64,000 nt of DNA from the NCBI RefSeq assembly GCF_011617705.1, contig NZ_CP050154.1:2852001-2916000 (forward strand). The letters run 5' to 3'. The translations under genes were made by a program, and so were the position numbers. This DNA is from Brevibacterium limosum (GTDB lineage Bacteria > Actinomycetota > Actinomycetes > Actinomycetales > Brevibacteriaceae). A model generated the notes under the pieces. That model was not told the origin of the DNA. It made no database searches and was given only the letters and a program-made list of their open reading frames with translations. Shown one piece after another: positions 8,625 to 19,267 of this stretch (position 1 is the stretch's first letter; each line of letters starts with the position of its first letter).

Positions 8625-8718
8625 CGACACGGTGGGCCGCCGGGGACCCGAAGTGGGTCGCCGGGGACCCGAAGTGGGCCGCCTCGGTGCGGGATGGGCC
8701 GCCTCGGTGCGGGATGCG
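8625..8718. repeat. Tandem direct repeats between rplL and the membrane cluster
   Basis: Two adjoining repeat pairs fill this intergenic strip. CCGGGGACCCGAAGTGGG occurs twice in tandem (21-base period), and then GGCCGCCTCGGTGCGGGATG occurs twice in tandem (20-base period). The second unit contains CCGCCTCGG, which recurs in other spacers of the window. No gene is plausible here. The strip lies upstream of the membrane cluster start (8548) and downstream of the rplL terminator. Confidence 0.8.
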
Positions 8719-8721
8719 AAG

Positions 8722-8747
8722 AACCCCCACAGCGGACTGTGGGGGTT
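8722..8747. terminator. Rho-independent type terminator after rplL
   Basis: AACCCCCACAG (8722-8732), a four-base loop CGGA, and CTGTGGGGGTT (8737-8747) form a perfect 11-bp stem. It lies 38 bases beyond the rplL stop and would end the rplJ-rplL transcript, which reads leftward. Confidence 0.85.
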
Positions 8748-8784
8748 CGAAGCCTAGGCAGCAGTCAGGATGCTGCGAAGAAGA

Positions 8785-9171
8785 TCACTTGAGGGTGACG
8801 GTGGCGCCGGCAGCCTCGAGGGTCTCCTTGGCCTTCTCGGCGTCTTCCTTCGAAGCGCCTTCGAGCACGGCCTTGGGGGCTCCGTCGACGAGGTCCTTGG
8901 CTTCTTTGAGTCCGAGGGAGGTGAGTCCACGAACTTCCTTGATGACGGGAACCTTCTTCTCGCCGGCCGATTCGAGGATGACGTCGAATTCGGTCTGCTC
9001 TTCAGCAGCGGCCTCTCCGCCACCGGCGGCAGGGGCAACGGCGACGGCGGCGGCCGGAGCGGCAGCCTCGACGTCGAACTCTTCTTCGAACTTCTTGACG
9101 AAGTCGGACAGTTCGATGAGGGTGAGCTCCTTGAAAGCGTCGAGGAGCTCGTCGGTGGTGAGCTTAGCCAT
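8785..9171 (-). CDS. rplL: Ribosomal protein L7/L12
   Basis: 128 residues, the usual length. It forms the mobile stalk dimers of the 50S subunit that recruit GTPase translation factors. The N-terminal dimerisation helix ([20 protein letters not shown]) is followed by the Ala/Gly-rich hinge (residues about 38-56) and the conserved C-terminal domain ([20 protein letters not shown], then [12 protein letters not shown]). It is second in the rplJ-rplL operon, 59 bases after rplJ, and followed by a strong terminator. No RNA polymerase genes follow in this window. Confidence 0.98.
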   Translation of the reverse strand: MAKLTTDELLDAFKELTLIELSDFVKKFEEEFDVEAAAPAAAVAVAPAAGGGEAAAEEQTEFDVILESAGEKKVPVIKEVRGLTSLGLKEAKDLVDGAPKAVLEGASKEDAEKAKETLEAAGATVTLK

Positions 9172-9230
9172 GGTGGCTAGTCCTTCCTGTTTTGGTCACG
9201 GTCGGTGACCGATTGGGTTTGGGGTGATGC

Positions 9231-9764
9231 TCAGGCGTCGGAAGCAGGAGCGTCGTCCTGCTTCTCGCGGAGGGCATCGACAGTGCGCACGGCCTTGACC
9301 AGCGGAGCGGTGAAGAGGTAAGCCGCCTGGTGGAGGCTTGCCTTCATGGCACCGGCTGCCTTTGCAAGCAGCACTTCGCGGGATTCGAGGTCGGCGAGCT
9401 GGTTGACCTGTTCGGGGCTGAGTGCGGCTCCATCGAAGTAGCCGCCCTTCACCACGAGCTTGTCGTTCGCCTTGGCAAAGTTACGCAGAGCCTTGGCAGC
9501 CTCAGGTGGTTCGCCGTTGACGAACGCGATCGCGGTGGGCCCATTGAGGTGCTCATCGAGACCGGTGACTCCGGCTTCCTTGGCTGCAATCTTGGTCAGC
9601 GTGTTCTTTACCACGGCGTAGCTGACGTTCTCACCGAGAGAGACGCGCAGCTCTTTCATCTGCGCGACGGTGAGACCGCGGTACTCGGTCAGCAACACAG
9701 CGTCGGAGTTCTCAAACTGCTGTTTGATCTCCTCGACTGCGGCTGCCTTGTCTGGCCTCGCCAT
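9231..9764 (-). CDS. rplJ: Ribosomal protein L10
   Basis: 177 residues from ATG 9764, chosen over the longer frame to 9899 because AAAGGA precedes it and L10 proteins begin [14 protein letters not shown]. It is the base of the L7/L12 stalk, binding 23S rRNA. The N-terminal domain shows [17 protein letters not shown] and the [10 protein letters not shown] region; the C-terminal helix binds L12 dimers. The extra upstream reading frame overlaps the leader RNA, where L10 itself is expected to repress translation. Confidence 0.97.
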   Translation of the reverse strand: MARPDKAAAVEEIKQQFENSDAVLLTEYRGLTVAQMKELRVSLGENVSYAVVKNTLTKIAAKEAGVTGLDEHLNGPTAIAFVNGEPPEAAKALRNFAKANDKLVVKGGYFDGAALSPEQVNQLADLESREVLLAKAAGAMKASLHQAAYLFTAPLVKAVRTVDALREKQDDAPASDA

Positions 9765-9900
9765 GGTGTTCCTTTCATAAGTCGTCCGGTCTGTCCCGAC
9801 AACAGAAAAAGCGCTCCACGCAGGAAGGCGTGAAACGCTTGGCCGACGATTCCATAGGGAATCCGACGGAAGAATCTCGAGCTCACCTGCGTGGGTCACT
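9765..9900 (-). promoter_or_regulatory. rplJ leader (L10-leader-like autoregulatory RNA)
   Basis: The untranslated region ahead of rplJ contains AAGCG...CACGC paired with GCGTG...CGCTT around 9811-9840, a stem with an internal bulge next to the ribosome site. L10(L12)4 binds a leader with such a kinked stem in many bacteria. The position and hairpin fit, but I have not matched the full consensus. Confidence 0.5.
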
Positions 9901-10040
9901 CACTGGGAGTCTTCGTCTGCGGGCATCGGGATCCGATGGCGAATCCTGATGATTCCGCAGAGACCGACGGTCTTGGGTATTTCAAGTCTAGCTAAGTCCG
10001 TACCGGCAAGTCCAATCCACCCACCGAGACCCCTCCCACA

Positions 10041-10096
10041 CTACCTGACGGCGGCTCAGCAACCTGGCGCGAGGTTGCTGAGCCGCCTTCAGGTAG
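10041..10096. repeat. 56-bp palindrome, copy A (3' of adh)
   Basis: It starts CTACCTGACGGCGGC and ends with the near-perfect complement (GCCGCCTTCAGGTAG), centred on GCGC. It lies 27 bases beyond the stop of the alcohol dehydrogenase gene. See the copies at 11202 and 14319. It can form a very stable hairpin and probably ends the adh transcript, but has no clear U-tract. Confidence 0.9.
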
Positions 10097-10122
10097 TTCT
10101 GGGGGCGGGTGTTGCTGGTTCG

Positions 10123-11145
10123 TCAGTATTCGATGACGACGCGACCGTCGATCTTGCCGTGGATCATCTCATCGAAGATCGCGTTGATGTCCTCGAGCGG
10201 TCGCTTCGTGAACGTCGGATGGATCTTGCCTGCGGCGTAGAACTCGAGCGCTTCGACCATGTCCTGCCGGGTGCCGACGATCGAACCGCGGATCGTCAGG
10301 CCCTTGAGCACGATGTCGAAGATCGGGGCCGGGAAGTCACCGGGCGGCAGTCCGTTGAAGACGATGGTGCCGCCTCGGCGAGTCATTCCGATCGCCTGAC
10401 CGAACGCTGCCGGGTGCACAGCGGTGACGAGGACTCCGTGGGAGCCGCCGATCTTCTCCTGGATGATCTCGGCCGGGTCCTCGGCGAAGGCGTTGACGGT
10501 GATCTCTGCCCCGTGCTTCTTCGCCAGCGCCAGCTTGTCGTCGGCGACATCGACAGCGACGACGCGCATGCCCATGGCGACGGCGTATTGGACGGCGATG
10601 TGTCCGAGACCGCCGATTCCGGAGATGACGACCCATTGGCCCGGCTGGACTTCGGTGCGTTTGAGCCCCTTGTACACGGTGACTCCGGCGCACAGGACCG
10701 GGGCGATCTCATAGGGGTCGGCGCCTTCGGGGATGATCGCTGCGAACCTCGTGTCGACGAGCATGTATTCGCCGAAGGATCCGTCGACGCCGTAGCCGCC
10801 GTTGACCTGGGATTCGCAGAGGGTCTCCCAGCCCTGACGGCAATGCTCACAGGTTCCGCACGCGCCCCACAGCCACGCGTTGCCGACCATCTGGCCGACC
10901 TCGACATCGGTGACGCCGTCGCCGACCTTTTCGACGATGCCGACTCCTTCGTGACCGGGGATGAGCGGGACCTTCGGCTTGACCGGCCAGTCACCATGTG
11001 CGGCGTGGAGATCGGTGTGGCAGACGCCTGAGGCGATGAGTCTGACCAGCGCCTGACCGGGGCCGGGTTCGGGAATCGCATTGTCTCCGACGACGAGTTC
11101 CTGGCCGAAGCCCTCGACAACTGCAGCTTTCATTGCGGACATCAT
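10123..11145 (-). CDS. Zinc-dependent alcohol dehydrogenase (AdhP-like)
   Basis: 340 residues, medium-chain dehydrogenase/reductase family, which oxidises alcohols to aldehydes with NAD(P). The catalytic zinc ligands are visible as GVCHTDLHAAHGDW (Cys42) and LIPGHEGVG (His65-Glu66). The structural zinc lobe is GACGTCEHCRQGWETLC (four Cys). The Rossmann loop is GIGGLGHIAVQYA near residue 176. AAAGGAGCG precedes ATG 11145. It lies immediately downstream of the aldehyde dehydrogenase gene on the same strand, so the pair probably converts an alcohol to its acid, under the GAF-type regulator at 12937. Confidence 0.95.
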   Translation of the reverse strand: MMSAMKAAVVEGFGQELVVGDNAIPEPGPGQALVRLIASGVCHTDLHAAHGDWPVKPKVPLIPGHEGVGIVEKVGDGVTDVEVGQMVGNAWLWGACGTCEHCRQGWETLCESQVNGGYGVDGSFGEYMLVDTRFAAIIPEGADPYEIAPVLCAGVTVYKGLKRTEVQPGQWVVISGIGGLGHIAVQYAVAMGMRVVAVDVADDKLALAKKHGAEITVNAFAEDPAEIIQEKIGGSHGVLVTAVHPAAFGQAIGMTRRGGTIVFNGLPPGDFPAPIFDIVLKGLTIRGSIVGTRQDMVEALEFYAAGKIHPTFTKRPLEDINAIFDEMIHGKIDGRVVIEY

Positions 11146-11201
11146 TCGCTCCTTTGTGATGATGGTTCATGGGACGATGCGGGGTTTGAGCTTGAGGTCG
11201 A

Positions 11202-11257
11202 ACTACCCGACGGCGGCCCAGCTACGTGGCGCCAGGTTGCTGGGCCGCCGTCGGGTA
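11202..11257. repeat. 56-bp palindrome, copy B (3' of ald)
   Basis: CTACCCGACGGCGGC with its complement GCCGCCGTCGGGTAG at the far end, centred on GCGC. It begins 10 bases after the aldehyde dehydrogenase stop. The change of T to C in the left arm is matched by A to G in the right arm, a compensatory pair that argues for a folded hairpin. CAATTGGGG follows, as in copy C. Confidence 0.9.
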
Positions 11258-11267
11258 GCAATTGGGG

Positions 11268-12791
<1,524 letters not shown>

Positions 12792-12936
12792 TGCAACTCC
12801 TTTGATGCGTCTGATTCCACCGGATTGTCTCCGTGTGACCACGACGCTACCGAGTCCGACGTTGCATATGGGTTGCATCACATCGCCGAGGCGGCCGCAC
12901 CGCCTCAGACACCGAACCGCAGCGGGTTCGCCGGAG

Positions 12937-14214
12937 TCAGAGGCCCAGCGCCTCCAGACGCACGACCGCGGCATTGCGTTCGGCGGCCTCGGGAGGGGCG
13001 AGGCGCAGCACGGTCATGAGCACTTCAACGTCGTCGCGGAAGTCCGGCAGGTTCGCAAACCGCCACAGCTGCTGCCAGGTCCCGTCCTGCAGCAGGGTCT
13101 CCCGCATGAGCGCATCGACCTCCGCTCCGATCTCGCGCACTCCCGGCGCTTCGGAGTCCGGCAGCACGGTTCCCGTGTACTGCTCGAGGGCCGAATCCGC
13201 GTCTCCGCTCGCCAGAGCCTGAACGGTCCGGTCGAGATCCGAATCGACGTCCCCGCACAGTCGGTAGGGTCGGGCTTCGATGCGCAGATCGCCGAGGCTG
13301 CCGATCGTTCTGCGCAGACGATTGATCTCCGCCCGGACCGTGACTTCGCTGCCGCCGACCGCCCACAACCGCTCCACGAGCCCGGCACCTCTGATGCCCT
13401 CATGAAACCGGTGGAGCAGGAGAAGAATCTCGGCATGGCGGCGGGTCAAGGCGATCCGGGTCCCGCCGGGACCGACCAGAGCGGGGCTGGGACCGAGCAC
13501 AGTCAGTCTGGTTCCGGCCGCCTCGGTGCCGGTGTGCATCTGCTGCGGGGTGAAGAGCTGGGACAGCTGGGCACCTGCGGCCTTCGCCGTCGAGGACAGC
13601 AGGGGCAGCACGATGGAGGACACGGCGTCGTCTCCCCCGGTGACGTCGATGATGCCGATGACGTGTCCGGTCAGCGGGTGCGTGACGGGAACTGCACTGC
13701 AGCTCCAGGAGTGAACGTCGGGCGCGAAGTGCTCGGCCCGGCTGACCTGCACGGGTCGGCCCGAACGCAGCGCCAGCGCCGGAGCGGAGGTGCCCATGAC
13801 CTCTTCTGACCAGTCAGAACCGGAGACGAATCCCATGGCTTCGGCACGGTTGCGCACGCCCCGCTCCCCCTCAACCCACAGCAGTCGACCCTGTTCGTCG
13901 CCGAGAGCGGCGAGCAGTCCGGCGTCCTTGGCAGGTTCGATGAGGTGAGACCGCAGCAGCGGCATGATCGCGTGGAAGGGATGACGTCGCCGCACCTCGG
14001 CGAGTCGGTCGGTTTCGAACGCCACCCGGACCTGCACGCTGTCGGGGTCACGCAGCCGGGTCAGAGACCGATCCCACGATTCCAGTACCGAGGTGCGCAC
14101 CCCAGGACCTGACGAGTGGGTGTGGAGGCTCGTGTCCGACGGTCCGGCCAGACGCTCATGTGCGCGTCGAACGGCGCGCTGATAGGCGTCTTCGAGTAGC
14201 AGCGTCGAATCCAT
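12937..14214 (-). CDS. GAF-domain transcriptional regulator (AcoR-like N-terminus)
   Basis: 425 residues. The N-terminal part ([16 protein letters not shown], then [17 protein letters not shown]) and the following region ([20 protein letters not shown], then [20 protein letters not shown] and [11 protein letters not shown]) are the GAF sensor seen in AcoR-type regulators of acetoin and alcohol metabolism. There is no AAA+ sigma54 domain. Instead a C-terminal winged-helix-like DNA-binding region follows ([19 protein letters not shown], then [14 protein letters not shown]). It sits upstream of, and in the same direction as, ald and adh, so it is their likely regulator. The effector is unknown. 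Confidence 0.8.
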   Translation of the reverse strand: MDSTLLLEDAYQRAVRRAHERLAGPSDTSLHTHSSGPGVRTSVLESWDRSLTRLRDPDSVQVRVAFETDRLAEVRRRHPFHAIMPLLRSHLIEPAKDAGLLAALGDEQGRLLWVEGERGVRNRAEAMGFVSGSDWSEEVMGTSAPALALRSGRPVQVSRAEHFAPDVHSWSCSAVPVTHPLTGHVIGIIDVTGGDDAVSSIVLPLLSSTAKAAGAQLSQLFTPQQMHTGTEAAGTRLTVLGPSPALVGPGGTRIALTRRHAEILLLLHRFHEGIRGAGLVERLWAVGGSEVTVRAEINRLRRTIGSLGDLRIEARPYRLCGDVDSDLDRTVQALASGDADSALEQYTGTVLPDSEAPGVREIGAEVDALMRETLLQDGTWQQLWRFANLPDFRDDVEVLMTVLRLAPPEAAERNAAVVRLEALGL

Positions 14215-14318
14215 GGCGGACGGTCCACCTCCATCGGCGGTTCTCGGAAGAGAGTCTCAACTGCTCATAATCTAATCGCGAACCCGTCCCTGGACAAGTG
14301 CCCGTCCACCCATCAGAA

Positions 14319-14374
14319 CTACCTGACGGCGGCTGAGCAACCTCGCGCGAGGTTGCTCAGCCGCCGTCAGGTAG
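14319..14374. repeat. 56-bp palindrome, copy C (3' of rplA)
   Basis: CTACCTGACGGCGGC and GCCGCCGTCAGGTAG form the arms around CGCGCG. It lies 64 bases beyond the rplA stop, probably terminating the rplK-rplA transcript, and separates it from the regulator gene. The arms match perfectly, more so than in copy A. Confidence 0.9.
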
Positions 14375-14437
14375 CAATTGGGGAAAGAGAGAGGGCGGGA
14401 GCGATTGCTCGCTTCCCGCCCTCTCACAGTGCATCGA

Positions 14438-15133
14438 TCAGATGCGCAGACCCGAGTGGTCGACCGGAACGGCGGGGCCGTTCGACGTCGTGATCGTGGC
14501 CTTGCTGATGTAGCGGCCCTTCGACGAGGACGGCTTCAGACGCAGGATCTCCTCGATCGCAGCATCGAAGTTCGCCTGCAGAGCGTCCTCGGAGAAGGAG
14601 ACCTTTCCGATGATGAAGTGCAGGTTCGAGTGCTTGTCGACGCGGAATTCGATCTTTCCGCCCTTGATGTCGGTCACGGCCTTGGCGACATCCATGGTCA
14701 CGGTGCCGGTCTTCGGGTTCGGCATCAGGCCACGGGGACCCAGCACCTTACCGAGACGACCGACCTTGCCCATCATGTCGGGGGTCGCAACAGCGGCATC
14801 GAAGTCGGTGAACCCTCCGGCCACCTTCTCCAGCAGGTCATCGGAACCGACGTAGTCAGCACCTGCTTCACGGGCAGCTTCTGCACGGTCGCCGGCAGCG
14901 AACACCAGGACCCGAGCGGTCTTACCGGTACCATGCGGAAGGTTGACGGTGCCGCGCACCATCTGATCCGCCTTGCGGGGGTCAACACCCAGGCGGAGAG
15001 CGACCTCGACGGTGGCGTCGTACTTCGCCACGGTGGTCTCTTTGGCCAGGGCGATTGCCTGAGCCGGTTCGTAGTTCACATCTGCGGCGATCTTCTCAGC
15101 CGCGGCCTGATAGGCCTTAGAACGCTTTGCCAT
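14438..15133 (-). CDS. rplA: Ribosomal protein L1
   Basis: 231 residues from ATG 15133 with AAGGAG upstream. It binds 23S rRNA in the L1 stalk that guides exit of deacylated tRNA, and represses its own operon by binding mRNA. The sequence shows [50 protein letters not shown] and [20 protein letters not shown]. It follows rplK by 64 bases, the universal order. Confidence 0.98.
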   Translation of the reverse strand: MAKRSKAYQAAAEKIAADVNYEPAQAIALAKETTVAKYDATVEVALRLGVDPRKADQMVRGTVNLPHGTGKTARVLVFAAGDRAEAAREAGADYVGSDDLLEKVAGGFTDFDAAVATPDMMGKVGRLGKVLGPRGLMPNPKTGTVTMDVAKAVTDIKGGKIEFRVDKHSNLHFIIGKVSFSEDALQANFDAAIEEILRLKPSSSKGRYISKATITTSNGPAVPVDHSGLRI

Positions 15134-15197
15134 CTGCTTTACTCCTTGCAGTCGTGGTGTGGGCTGCGTGGGCCCTGCCACTGTGTGGGGTGAGGTC

Positions 15198-15635
15198 TCA
15201 GACCTCGATGTCGGTGGTGATGCCCATGGAACGCGCGGTTCCGGCAACGATGCGGTCGGCCTGATCCAGGTTGTTGGCGTTCAGGTCGGGCAACTTCGTC
15301 GTGGCGATCTCACGCACCTGGTCGGCGCTCAGGTGAGCGACCTTGACGGTGTGCGGGGTGGCCGAACCCGACTTCACTCCGGCGGCCTTCTTGATCAGCT
15401 CGGCTGCCGGCGGGGTCTTGAGGACGAAGTCGAATGAACGATCTTCGTACACGGTGATCTCGACGGGAACGATGTTTCCACGCTGGGATTCTGTGGCGGC
15501 GTTGTAGGCCTTGCAGAACTCCATGATGTTGACGCCGTGCTGGGCAAGCGCCGGACCGATCGGAGGAGCCGGGTTAGCGGCACCTGCCTGAATCTGGAGC
15601 TTGACGAGGCCGGCTACCTTTTTCTTGGGAGGCAT
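15198..15635 (-). CDS. rplK: Ribosomal protein L11
   Basis: 145 residues, full length. It binds the GTPase-associated centre of 23S rRNA and is needed for stringent-response activation. It shows [40 protein letters not shown] and the C-terminal RNA-binding GTARSMGI. It is first in the rplK-rplA pair. The leader (15636-15780 on this strand) has no recognisable riboswitch. Confidence 0.98.
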   Translation of the reverse strand: MPPKKKVAGLVKLQIQAGAANPAPPIGPALAQHGVNIMEFCKAYNAATESQRGNIVPVEITVYEDRSFDFVLKTPPAAELIKKAAGVKSGSATPHTVKVAHLSADQVREIATTKLPDLNANNLDQADRIVAGTARSMGITTDIEV

Positions 15636-16080
15636 GTACGGTCCTTAATCTTGAGGTTTCGATGTGCCAGACATATACAGCACATCGTTCGACGGCGGCC
15701 TTCCGATAAGGGCCGCAATCAAACCACACCAGTATTCCATGCGCGCACACCTGCGGGCAAATGCGCGTGAGGCGCATCACCGGATCGAAATCTCGCCGAG
15801 GCGGCCGATCCCTCCCCACCCCGACGCCGTCACGCTCACGCCGCTGCCCCGACTCAGTCCCGTCGAGGCCACCCGGCAAGCGCGAGGCCGGCCGTCGTTC
15901 AAGCGCAGGCGCGAATACCGTGCCGAGGACGGTCGGACATCCGGGCCCGGCCTTGAATGAGACGATATCGTCGCCGAGGCGGCCGCCCAGGCAACACAGA
16001 AGGGGCCCGGAACGGTCCGGACCCCTTCTGTGATGATCGCGCCGTTGAGCGGCGAGACGATCAGACAGATCTGCGTGGTC
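15636..16080. other. Gene-free spacer between nusG and rplK
   Basis: 445 bases with no credible gene. It holds the nusG terminator (15995-16032), the rplK promoter region (near 15650-15780), and two copies of CGCCGAGGCGGCC (near 15796 and 15970). The longer open frames across it are artefacts of high GC. Confidence 0.7.
15995..16032. terminator. Terminator after nusG
   Basis: CACAGAAGGGG-CCCGG and CCGGACCCCTTCTGTG pair in a stem of about 17 bp around a short loop. It is 48 bases after the nusG stop. It would end the secE-nusG transcript and insulate rplK. Confidence 0.85.
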
Positions 16081-16935
16081 TCAGAGCTTCGAGACCTGAT
16101 CGAAGCCGAGTTCGACGGGAACATCGCGTTCGAAGATCGACAGCAGCACGGTGAGCTTCTGCGATTCCGGACGGATCTCCTGGATCGTGGCGGGGTGGCC
16201 CTCGAAGGAGCCCTCCTTGACGAGCACGGACTCGCCGACCTCGAACTCCACCTCGGTGACGGGCGCGGACTTCGCAGCGGCTTCGGCGGCCGGACCTTCG
16301 GCAGCGGCGGCTTCGGCCTGGCGCTCTTCGAAGATCGGAGCCAGCATCGAGAAGACTTCGTCGATCGACAGCGGAGTGGGGTCGTAGGCGTTGCCGACGA
16401 ATCCGGTGACGCCCGGGGTGTGCCGGACGGCGCCCCACGATTCGTCGGTCAGCTCCATGCGCACGAGCACGTAGCCGGGGATGCGCACACGGCGGACCTG
16501 TTTGCGCTGACCGTTCTTGATCTCGACGACGTCTTCCATCGGAACCTGGGACTCGAAGATGAAGTCCTCGAGGTTGAGACTGACGGTGCGGTTCTCGAGG
16601 TTCTGCTTGACGCGGTTCTCGTAGCCTGCGTAGGAGTGGATGACGTACCAGTCACCCTCCTGCATGCGCAGCTCGGCCATGAATTCCTCGGCCGGGTCCA
16701 CCTCGTCGGCAACGTCGGCGGCTTCAGCGGCATCGTCCTGCGCAGCGTCGCCGACTTCAGCGGCATCGTCCTGCTCGGCGTCTGCATACTCGGCAACGTC
16801 TGCGTTCTCGGCGGCGGTCGCCTCGGCGTCGTTGGCCGCCTCCTCGGTTTCGGGCACCACAGCGGCACCCGACTCTTCGGGAGTGACGTCCTGGGTCTCA
16901 GGGGTCTCCTGCTCAGGTGAGTTGGTATCCGACAC
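16081..16935 (-). CDS. nusG: Transcription termination/antitermination factor NusG
   Basis: 284 residues. About 90 acidic, Ala/Glu/Asp-rich residues precede the NGN domain, as in other actinobacterial NusG proteins. NGN shows [20 protein letters not shown] and [19 protein letters not shown]. The linker of about 40 residues ([19 protein letters not shown]) precedes the KOW domain ([20 protein letters not shown]), ending [10 protein letters not shown]. It binds RNA polymerase and links it to Rho and the ribosome. secE lies 82 bases upstream on the same strand. Confidence 0.97.
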   Translation of the reverse strand: MSDTNSPEQETPETQDVTPEESGAAVVPETEEAANDAEATAAENADVAEYADAEQDDAAEVGDAAQDDAAEAADVADEVDPAEEFMAELRMQEGDWYVIHSYAGYENRVKQNLENRTVSLNLEDFIFESQVPMEDVVEIKNGQRKQVRRVRIPGYVLVRMELTDESWGAVRHTPGVTGFVGNAYDPTPLSIDEVFSMLAPIFEERQAEAAAAEGPAAEAAAKSAPVTEVEFEVGESVLVKEGSFEGHPATIQEIRPESQKLTVLLSIFERDVPVELGFDQVSKL

Positions 16936-17017
16936 CGATCAATTCCTCGCTTCGCGTTTTGTGATTCCCGGATGGGGATGAAGTTTGAGCTTAGGGTGGG
17001 TCACGGCTGAGGCCGTG

Positions 17018-17296
17018 TCACCACAGGGGCCACAGCGGAGTTCCGCCGAAGACGAATCCGACGAGCTTGCCGAAGACCAGGTCGAGCCCCGTGACGAGAA
17101 GCATCATGAACAGGATGAAGCCCAGCACGACGAGCGTGTAGTTGAGCAGCTGCTTCCGGGTCGGAGTGACGACCTTCTTGAGCTCTGCCACAACTTCGCG
17201 GAAGAACTGCAGGATTCGTCCGAAGAATCCGAGTTTCTTGGGACTGGAGGCACTGTTGGGTGCGCTGCCAGTCTTCTTTGCCGGTGTGTCGCTCAC
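17018..17296 (-). CDS. secE: Preprotein translocase subunit SecE
   Basis: 92 residues, single-span SecE typical of Gram-positives. The amphipathic helix (ILQFFREVVAELKKVVTPTR) precedes the transmembrane helix (LLNYTLVVLGFILFMMLLVT). It clamps SecY in the protein-export channel. It lies between the tRNA-Trp gene and nusG, the order used by most actinobacteria. Confidence 0.96.
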   Translation of the reverse strand: MSDTPAKKTGSAPNSASSPKKLGFFGRILQFFREVVAELKKVVTPTRKQLLNYTLVVLGFILFMMLLVTGLDLVFGKLVGFVFGGTPLWPLW

Positions 17297-17392
17297 ACAT
17301 CCTCACTCGGTCGGTTTCGTTTGGCTTCACAATTGTTCGTGCCGGTCGAGGACGGCGCCTGGCCGATGAGACTTCGGCAGAGTCAACTGCGC

Positions 17393-17464
17393 AGGGGTGA
17401 CAGGACTCGAACCTGCAACCTACGGTTTTGGAGACCGTTGCGCTACCAATTGCGCCACACCCCT
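17393..17464 (-). tRNA. trpT: tRNA-Trp (anticodon CCA)
   Basis: The complement folds as a cloverleaf: acceptor AGGGGTG with CACCCCT, anticodon arm ACGGT-CTCCAAA-ACCGT with anticodon CCA, and T-arm GCAGG-TTCGAGT-CCTGT. No CCA is encoded. It sits directly upstream of secE. Confidence 0.97.
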
Positions 17465-17590
17465 CTGATCGGACCTGGGAGATCTTGCCGATCCCTGTGG
17501 TGTCCGACCACGAGAAACGAGCATACCGTGCCCGACCGTCGTTCGTCGAACCGAGTCTCGAAGCATTGTCTCGAACGTGTCGACGCTCAC

Positions 17591-19267
17591 CTACCGGCCG
17601 GGTTCATCGACCGGCGGCTGGCCCACGAGCGGCCTGGGTTCGGGGAAGCGCACCCACGGGTCGATCTGCACCTTCTTGTCCGGCGTGACGGTGATGATCT
17701 GCAGGTCGATGGGGCGTTTCGTCTCATTGTCGACGCGGATGATGCTCAGTTCCGCGTTCATCTTCAGGGGTCCCGGCGTCAGCGCATTCGCCAGTGCTCC
17801 CCCGGTCGTGGAGCTGACGTAGCGGGTCCCCGAACCGAAGTTCTCCGGTCCGACCCGGCGGTGCCAGTGTCCGCTCAGAGCGTAGTCGGCGCACCCCAAG
17901 CGCAGAGTCGGTCCGCCGACGGCGGGATCGTGGATGAGCATGATGTCGAAGTCAGCCGCGCAGGCTTCATCACGCAGCCTCTGCGCATACTGGTCGGCGG
18001 TGAGGTCGGTCTCGAGCTGCGGCCCGGACCCGAACACGGTGCGGCGGGGGTCGGCGGCACCGAAGAAGGTCACCCCGGCCATCTCCGCGGTGGAGTCTTC
18101 GAGAACCCTCCAGCCGCGGGTCTTCGCATGCTGGGTCGTGCCCCTGGAATCGTGATTGCCCTTGACGATCATGCGCGGCAGCCTATCCGGCAGTTCGTCG
18201 TCGAGGACGTCGAGGCAGTAGTTCTCTGCCGAGGTTCCGGTCATGGAGATGTCACCGCCGTCGATATACGCGTCGGCCCTGCTCATTCCTGCGACCGCAC
18301 CGACGACGCGGGCCATTCCGATATTGCAGTGGATATCGGTGCCGAGGACGAACGTCGACACGCCCTTCTGTCCCTGGCCCTCACCGCTGTCGGCGGCGGA
18401 GGCTCCGACCCCGGCGGGCGGGACGAGTCCCCGTTCGGTCCAGCTGCCGGTGAGCGGGCGATCGTTCCATTGCGCCCGCAGAGTCTCCAGAACGTCGTCG
18501 TAGAAGGCATCGTTGTCGTCGGCGAAGTCCTGCACCGCACCGAACGCGGTGTCGATGATCCCGCCGAGGCGGCCCGTGACCTGGGAACCGGCCAGGGGCG
18601 TGTCCTCGAACGCCGGATCGGCGGCGATCGGCTTCGGACGGTTGAGCACGACGGCGCCGAGCCCCGTGAGGACGAGCACGAGCACCAGGCCGATGCCGAG
18701 GAGTTCTTTGCCGACGAAGGCACGGATGACGGAGTCGAACCGGGTGGGTCCGAGGAAGAGGGCCAGACCAACGAGTCCGCCGGTGATCACGCAGACGGCC
18801 AGCGCCCACCGGGTGAGGATCTCTTGGCTGAGTCCCTCGATGACCTGGTCGATCTGCGCCTGCGGGGCCGAGAACAGAGAGGCGTAGGAGGCGATGTCGC
18901 CGCCGAGGGCGTCGACGGCTCCCCCACCGGGGTCGGCTACCGCCTCGGGGTCGGCCGCGGGGCGGTCTTCGTCGCTGGAGTCGCCGGAGACGGGGATCTC
19001 GCCGATGTCGACGTGCAGACCCAGGCCGAGGGGGATGACATCGTCGGTGGGTACCAGCAGTTTGCCGAGGGGGCCGAAGTCGACGGTGAGCCGGGAATCC
19101 GCGGTGACCCGGTACTGAGCCTCATGCGGGCCGAAGGTGAGATCGGCTCGCGAGGAGAACAGCGCCCAGGGCAGGGTCGCGAGTGCAACCGTTGCCAGGG
19201 TGATGACGAGTGCGGTGATTCTGCGACGTGATGACACGGCCACCAGTCTAAGGACGTTGCCCGTCAT
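17591..19267 (-). CDS. Membrane-anchored metallophosphoesterase
   Basis: 558 residues if read from ATG 19267 (overlapping the end of murB by 20 bases); a GTG just after the murB stop is a possible alternative start. An N-terminal span (RITALVITLATVALATLPWA) is followed by an outer domain and two further spans (LAVCVITGGLVGLALFLG; LLGIGLVLVLVLTGLGAVVL). The calcineurin-like catalytic motifs follow: GTDIHCN, DGGDIS, KGNHDSRG, LIHDP and SGHWHR. The catalytic domain is predicted outside the cell. It runs in the same direction as murB, so it may be co-transcribed. Substrate unknown. Confidence 0.88.
   Translation of the reverse strand: MTGNVLRLVAVSSRRRITALVITLATVALATLPWALFSSRADLTFGPHEAQYRVTADSRLTVDFGPLGKLLVPTDDVIPLGLGLHVDIGEIPVSGDSSDEDRPAADPEAVADPGGGAVDALGGDIASYASLFSAPQAQIDQVIEGLSQEILTRWALAVCVITGGLVGLALFLGPTRFDSVIRAFVGKELLGIGLVLVLVLTGLGAVVLNRPKPIAADPAFEDTPLAGSQVTGRLGGIIDTAFGAVQDFADDNDAFYDDVLETLRAQWNDRPLTGSWTERGLVPPAGVGASAADSGEGQGQKGVSTFVLGTDIHCNIGMARVVGAVAGMSRADAYIDGGDISMTGTSAENYCLDVLDDELPDRLPRMIVKGNHDSRGTTQHAKTRGWRVLEDSTAEMAGVTFFGAADPRRTVFGSGPQLETDLTADQYAQRLRDEACAADFDIMLIHDPAVGGPTLRLGCADYALSGHWHRRVGPENFGSGTRYVSSTTGGALANALTPGPLKMNAELSIIRVDNETKRPIDLQIITVTPDKKVQIDPWVRFPEPRPLVGQPPVDEPGR

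Noticed and set aside
8625..8718. CRISPR array
   Set aside because: Only two units of each repeat, directly adjoining, with no spacers and no cas genes.
16985..19231. Plus-strand open frame of 748 codons
   Set aside because: It runs opposite to secE, tRNA-Trp and the metallophosphoesterase, whose motifs are clear; long antisense frames are expected at this GC content.
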